Positions 6,273-9,009 of a DNA stretch of 9,009 bases are shown one piece after another. Every line of letters begins with the position of its first letter. Within the stretch, counting starts at the first letter, position 1. Made by a program: the position numbers and the translations under genes. The stretch comes from Elusimicrobiota bacterium. GTDB taxonomy: Bacteria; Elusimicrobiota; Elusimicrobia; Elusimicrobiales; Elusimicrobiaceae. The stretch lies in contig JAIRMX010000217.1 of NCBI GenBank assembly GCA_031258375.1, positions 1-9,009 on the forward strand. The letters are read 5' to 3'. The notes under the pieces were generated by a model. It did no database searches. It had not been told where the DNA came from and was given only the letters and a program-made list of their open reading frames with translations.

Positions 6273-6810
6273 GGTTATCTCTTCTCTTTTTTAGAAAGTT
6301 TTGATGATATTTTAATGTATCGTCTGCTTTAGCCGCGTCATAGTTAACGTGTTCTTCAATACCTTCTTGCTCACTGCCGTCAAAGCGATATAATTTTTTT
6401 AGAAATTCGCATAATTTTTCTAAATCTTCCGTTGTAAATTCACGGAATATATCCGCTAAAAATTCGTCCAGCAGTTTGGAACATAACCTCAAAGCCCGGT
6501 GTCCCTCCTTTGTAATTGAGACATTAACCGCGCGTTTATCCCGTTCATTTCGCGCGACGGACAAATATTTTTTCTTTTCCAAAGCGTCAACAATTTGCTT
6601 TGCGCTTTGTTTGGTGGTTCCCAACTGCCGCGCTATATGATTAATCGTTGCCTTTCCGTCAGGCGCATGGAAAATTGTCGGTATTGCAAGCATTTGACGA
6701 ACGGTTAAATCCTCCAAATACTTGTCGCCATGCATTTGCAGCTTGTTGGTTACGGCAAACCACGCCATAATAGCCTGCTGCGCAAAAAACAAATCTCTTG
6801 CTATATCCAT
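6265..6810 (-). CDS. MarR-family transcriptional regulator
   Basis: Cytoplasmic winged-helix dimer, expected to repress its own operon and release DNA on binding a small ligand. The winged helix spans about residues 55-103: TINHIARQLGTTKQSAKQIV is the helix-turn-helix and NERDKRAVNVSITKEG is the wing. Length is 181 residues against about 145-160 typical. The excess is a charged C-terminal tail from about 147 onward, which is unusual. The start at 6810 is well supported by AAGGAGG at 6819-6825, eight bases upstream, and by the consensus promoter beyond it. The next gene is the MFS exporter, overlapping by 8 bases, the standard arrangement for a MarR repressor controlling an efflux pump. Confidence 0.93.
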   Translation of the reverse strand: MDIARDLFFAQQAIMAWFAVTNKLQMHGDKYLEDLTVRQMLAIPTIFHAPDGKATINHIARQLGTTKQSAKQIVDALEKKKYLSVARNERDKRAVNVSITKEGHRALRLCSKLLDEFLADIFREFTTEDLEKLCEFLKKLYRFDGSEQEGIEEHVNYDAAKADDTLKYHQNFLKKRRDNRA

Positions 6811-6830
6811 AAGATATGCCTCCTTTCATT

Positions 6831-6894
6831 TAGACATCATACTGTCTATTTAACAGTATAGCACGTTATGTTTATATTGTCAATATACTGTCTA
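6831..6894 (-). promoter_or_regulatory. marR-MFS promoter with MarR-type operator repeats
   Basis: On the minus strand TTGACA (6878-6883) and TATACT (6855-6860) are separated by exactly 17 bases, a near-perfect sigma-70 promoter. Around it the motif ACAGTAT recurs three times. An inverted repeat ATACTGT-N7-ACAGTAT (6839-6859) covers the -10 and the start region. A second palindrome TAGACA-N6-TGTCTA (6831-6848) lies just downstream. A direct copy of TAGACAGTAT (6885-6894) sits next to and upstream of the -35. This layout would let a MarR dimer cover both promoter elements, so autorepression is likely. The assignment of these repeats to MarR is inferred from position. Confidence 0.8.
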
Positions 6895-6909
6895 ATCTTA
6901 TTTTTCTAA

Positions 6910-7117
6910 ATTATTAACTGTACTCAAAGCGCATTCCGTTCTGCATCAGTAGCCCGATTTTTATTTGAAAATGGCGTAAAAATCAAAGGCCGCCGACCAA
7001 AAAGAGTTGCGCCGAAATTTTACGGCAGTAAAAGGCAAGCATAAAGTAGATAAACGCGGGCAAGGCCGTGTTGCGTTTGTAGCTTATACTTACAAAAAGG
7101 CGTATAAGGATAAATAA
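6910..7117 (+). pseudogene. Unidentified coding remnants in two frames, possibly phage
   Basis: This holds the stretch between the marR promoter and the tRNA. One + strand frame (6910-7044) reads AFRSASVARFLFENGVKIKG and KRVAPKFYGSKRQA before a stop. A second frame continues at about 7022-7117 with AVKGKHKVDKRGQGRVAFVA and YTYKKAYKDK before TAA. Both are protein-like in composition and basic, and joined together they would make the C-terminal end of one basic protein split by a frameshift. I do not recognise the family. The + orientation matches the tail genes left of the marR-MFS cassette, so these may be debris of the same prophage, but this is inference. Confidence 0.35.
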
Positions 7118-7221
7118 CGGGTGTGTCCAAAGTGTGTCTATAAAACTGTCAGTTTGTTGCCTTTATATTCTTTTGTTTACAAAAAACAAACCGGTTTTTA
7201 CGATGAAGAATTCATTAAAAA
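7118..7221. other. Non-coding spacer at the tRNA 3' end with small repeats
   Basis: No gene is visible. The stretch contains a direct repeat GTGTGTC (7121-7127 and 7132-7138), an AT-rich inverted repeat TTTGTTT/AAACAAA just after it, and the palindrome AAACCGGTTT. On the minus strand the AT-rich repeat lies downstream of the tRNA and could be a weak terminator. It could equally be the remains of an attachment region for the island. Confidence 0.35.
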
Positions 7222-7294
7222 TGCCCCGCAAGGGATTTGAACCCATATCACCGGTTCCGAAGACCGGTACTCTATCCAGTTGAGCTAACGGGGC
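7222..7294 (-). tRNA. tRNA-Arg (anticodon UCG)
   Basis: Minus-strand sequence folds as a full cloverleaf of 73 bases: acceptor GCCCCGT pairing with GCGGGGC, D arm with AACTGGATA loop, anticodon stem CCGGT/ACCGG enclosing the loop CTTCGGA, a four-base variable loop, and a T arm with loop TTCAAAT. Loop positions 34-36 are TCG, so it reads CGA and, by wobble, other CGN arginine codons. The discriminator is A at 7222, and no CCA is encoded. There is one T-T mismatch in the T stem. The accessory island begins right after its 3' end, the usual side for integration by tyrosine recombinases. Confidence 0.95.
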
Positions 7295-7363
7295 GTATAA
7301 ATATTTTAACATTTTTTAAATTATGTCCCCGAAAATAAATTTTGAACGCAATCTGTCGGAGAT

Positions 7364-7396
7364 AAAAAAGCCTCTCCGACTTTAAAACAGAGAGGC
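7364..7396 (-). terminator. Rho-independent terminator of tryptophanase
   Basis: On the minus strand, 45 bases past the tnaA stop, GCCTCTC (7390-7396) pairs with GAGAGGC (7370-7376) across a 13-base loop and is followed at once by six T residues (7364-7369). A second possible hairpin, GTCGGAGA (7373-7380) with TCTCCGAC (7355-7362), uses part of the same stem, so the two are mutually exclusive. The first has the U-tract and is the likely terminator. Confidence 0.85.
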
Positions 7397-7440
7397 AAAG
7401 AATTATCGTTATTTATCAACGACGGCCGATTATTATTACG

Positions 7441-8838
7441 CTATTTTACTTCTCTCAACTTAGCAGAGAAATGCGCAAGAGCCTGCGGCGCCCAACTTAC
7501 CGCAATACCCTTAATATCTTTTTTATTTTTTGCTATGTGCGCCATAACTTCTATCACATAGTCAAAATGCGATTTTGTATAAACCCTGCGCGGTATCGCA
7601 AGACGCACAAGTTCCATATCCGCCGCCATCCACTTGCCTTTTGCGTCGCGTTTGCCAAACATAAGCGTACCTATTTCGACCGTTCTGATGCCGCCCATTT
7701 TATACATATGGCATACTAAGCTTTGCGCGGGGAAATTTTCCTGTTTAAAATCAGGAAGGAATTTTTTTACGTCAATATAAACCGCATGCCCGCCGGGCGG
7801 ATTTATTATCGGCACGCCGGCTTTAAGCAAACCCTCGCCTAAATAACGCGTGCTTTCAAGTCTGTAATTAAGATAATTTTCATCAAGGCCTTCTATTAAA
7901 CCACTGGCCAAAGCTTCCATATCGCGCCCCGACATGCCGCCATAATTAAGAAAACCCTCGCCTAAAATAAGCGCCTCGCGCGATTTTTGCGTCCACGTCG
8001 TATCTTCGCGAAAGGCCAAAAAACCGCCCATATTTACCAGAGCGTCTTTTTTGGAGCTCATCCACGCGCCCTGTGCGTAAGAAAACATTTCCTGAGCGAT
8101 TTGCAGCGGCGTTTTATTTGCATAGCCTTTCTCCCGCTGTTTGATAAAACAGGCGTTTTCGGCAAATCTGGCGCAATCTAAAAACATAGGTATCCCCGCG
8201 GCTTTGCATATTGCGGAAGTTTCTCTTATATTTGCCATACTCGCCGGTTGCCCGCCCATAGTATTGTTTGTGACTGTCATAATCACAAGCGAAATATTTT
8301 TGGCTCCGCGTTCTTTTATAACCTTTTTGAGTTTTGCAATATCAATATTGCCTTTAAACGGAGCGGCTTTGCCAAATTCGTAAGCTTCCTTTACAGGAAT
8401 ATCAAGCGCTTCCATTTTATTGGCTTCAACATTTGCGCGCGTTGTGTCAAAATGCGCGTTTGAAACTATCGTCTGAGCGGGTTTAGTCGAGGCTATAACG
8501 CCCATCAAGATTCTTTCCGCCGCGCGTCCCTGATGCACTGGTATTACGTATTTACAGCCCGTAATTAAAGTAATAACGTCGCGCAGACGGTAAAAACTTT
8601 TTGCGCCTGCATAAGATTCGTCGCCGCTCATCATAGCGCCCCACTGCGTTTGGGACATTGCGCCGGTACCGGAATCTGTGAGAAAATCTATCGTTACTTT
8701 TTCCGCGGGAATATTGAAAGGATTATAAAAGGCTTTTTTGAGAGCCTCAAGTCTCTGCGCGTAGGTCGTAACGGCAACGGGCTCCGTCATTTTTATTTTA
8801 AACGGCTCAAATTTGGTTTTCCAGTTGATCTCTTTCAT
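7441..8838 (-). CDS. tnaA: Tryptophanase (tryptophan indole-lyase)
   Basis: Pyridoxal-phosphate enzyme, normally a tetramer in the cytoplasm, that splits L-tryptophan to indole, pyruvate and ammonia. Its 465 residues match the family. Conserved blocks are DFLTDSGTGAMS (51-62), VHQGRAAE (101-108), FDTTR (130-134), FLDCARFAENACFIKQRE (219-236), MSSKKDA (260-266) with Lys264 as the likely Schiff-base lysine, GGHAVYID (349-356) and LAIPRRVYT (413-421). The close relative tyrosine phenol-lyase is excluded by three positions: Asp131 where the phenol-lyase has Thr, Ile389 in RTVEIG where it has the phenol-binding Arg, and His456 in AHFSAKL where it has Phe. AAGGAGC (8852-8858) lies 13 bases before the ATG, a long spacing, with no better start in frame. 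A terminator follows. No tryptophan permease gene is next to it within the window. Confidence 0.95.
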   Translation of the reverse strand: MKEINWKTKFEPFKIKMTEPVAVTTYAQRLEALKKAFYNPFNIPAEKVTIDFLTDSGTGAMSQTQWGAMMSGDESYAGAKSFYRLRDVITLITGCKYVIPVHQGRAAERILMGVIASTKPAQTIVSNAHFDTTRANVEANKMEALDIPVKEAYEFGKAAPFKGNIDIAKLKKVIKERGAKNISLVIMTVTNNTMGGQPASMANIRETSAICKAAGIPMFLDCARFAENACFIKQREKGYANKTPLQIAQEMFSYAQGAWMSSKKDALVNMGGFLAFREDTTWTQKSREALILGEGFLNYGGMSGRDMEALASGLIEGLDENYLNYRLESTRYLGEGLLKAGVPIINPPGGHAVYIDVKKFLPDFKQENFPAQSLVCHMYKMGGIRTVEIGTLMFGKRDAKGKWMAADMELVRLAIPRRVYTKSHFDYVIEVMAHIAKNKKDIKGIAVSWAPQALAHFSAKLREVK

Positions 8839-8882
8839 AACTTTGCAATTTGCTCCTTAATAATTTTTACCTCTTTTAGAAT

Positions 8883-8891
8883 ATTATAACA
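8883..8891 (-). promoter_or_regulatory. Extended -10 promoter element for tryptophanase
   Basis: The minus strand shows TGTTATAAT, a consensus extended -10 (TGn plus TATAAT), 45 bases before the tnaA start. A weak -35 candidate GATACA lies 16 bases further upstream of the hexamer; an extended -10 can work without a good -35. I see no E. coli-like tnaC leader peptide between this element and the gene. Confidence 0.6.
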
Positions 8892-9009
8892 TAAGTGAAA
8901 TCTATGTATCTTAAGATATTTCGGGCATTCTCAAATGAAACGCGTACGGAAAGTAGGACACGACGTATCATAACCCGATATTAAACTGTTTCCAACATGC
9001 TGTTAGATC

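Noticed and set aside
1592..7221. CRISPR array or long tandem repeats
   Set aside because: No regularly spaced repeats of suitable length were seen. The only repeats are short operator-like motifs and the small GTGTGTC pair.
7441..8838. Tyrosine phenol-lyase as the identity of the PLP enzyme
   Set aside because: Asp131, Ile389 and His456 are the tryptophanase residues at the three positions that separate the two enzymes.
8900..9009. Possible tnaC-like leader (minus-strand frame reading WKQFNI, similar to the KWFNI of E. coli TnaC)
   Set aside because: The frame is interrupted by an early stop and lies upstream of the likely tnaA promoter, so it would not be in the leader. The resemblance is a few residues only.
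9006..9009. Window ends exactly on GATC, suggesting a restriction-cut fragment end
   Set aside because: A four-base match at an arbitrary window edge can be chance, and nothing else supports it.

Overview
The window is an old chromosomal backbone split by a decayed accessory island. The backbone parts are an ABC transporter operon on the left (3-1591, + strand), and a tRNA-Arg(UCG) gene and a tryptophanase gene on the right (7222-8838, - strand). The island lies between them (about 1592-7220) and looks like layers of mobile DNA. No taxonomic marker is present. The moderate AT bias, with GC-rich codons scattered through AT-rich ones, and the mix of a MacB/LolD-type transporter with a tryptophanase suit an anaerobic, possibly gut- or termite-associated bacterium. 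I would guess Elusimicrobiota (Endomicrobium-like), but this is a low-confidence impression.

Island, left to right: a frameshifted transposase remnant (- strand, about 1666-2109); a truncated RhuM-like gene (- strand, 2177-2440); an apparently intact DpnII-like restriction-modification pair (- strand, 2504-4166); fragments of a phage tail module (+ strand: the C-terminal end of a probable tail assembly chaperone at 4273-4461, then the N-terminal part of a tape measure gene at 4657-4970), with a small membrane-protein ORF on the opposite strand between them; a marR-MFS efflux operon with a textbook promoter and operator-like repeats (- strand, 5016-6894); and short frameshifted coding scraps (6910-7117) before the tRNA. 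The island abuts the 3' end of the tRNA gene, a classic integration point, but no integrase and no second attachment site are visible.

The working cargo appears to be defence (restriction of GATC plus a GATC-type adenine methyltransferase) and regulated efflux (MarR plus MFS exporter). The phage and transposon genes around them are broken. Two observations stand out. First, the sequence GATC occurs only 7 times by eye in 9 kb, and only 4 times outside the R-M genes, while the same-composition palindrome TCGA occurs at least 18 times. Second, the R-M pair has only the DpnA-type methyltransferase: the Dam-like partner (DpnM) found in the classic DpnII operon is absent, and phage debris occupies the place where it would be expected.
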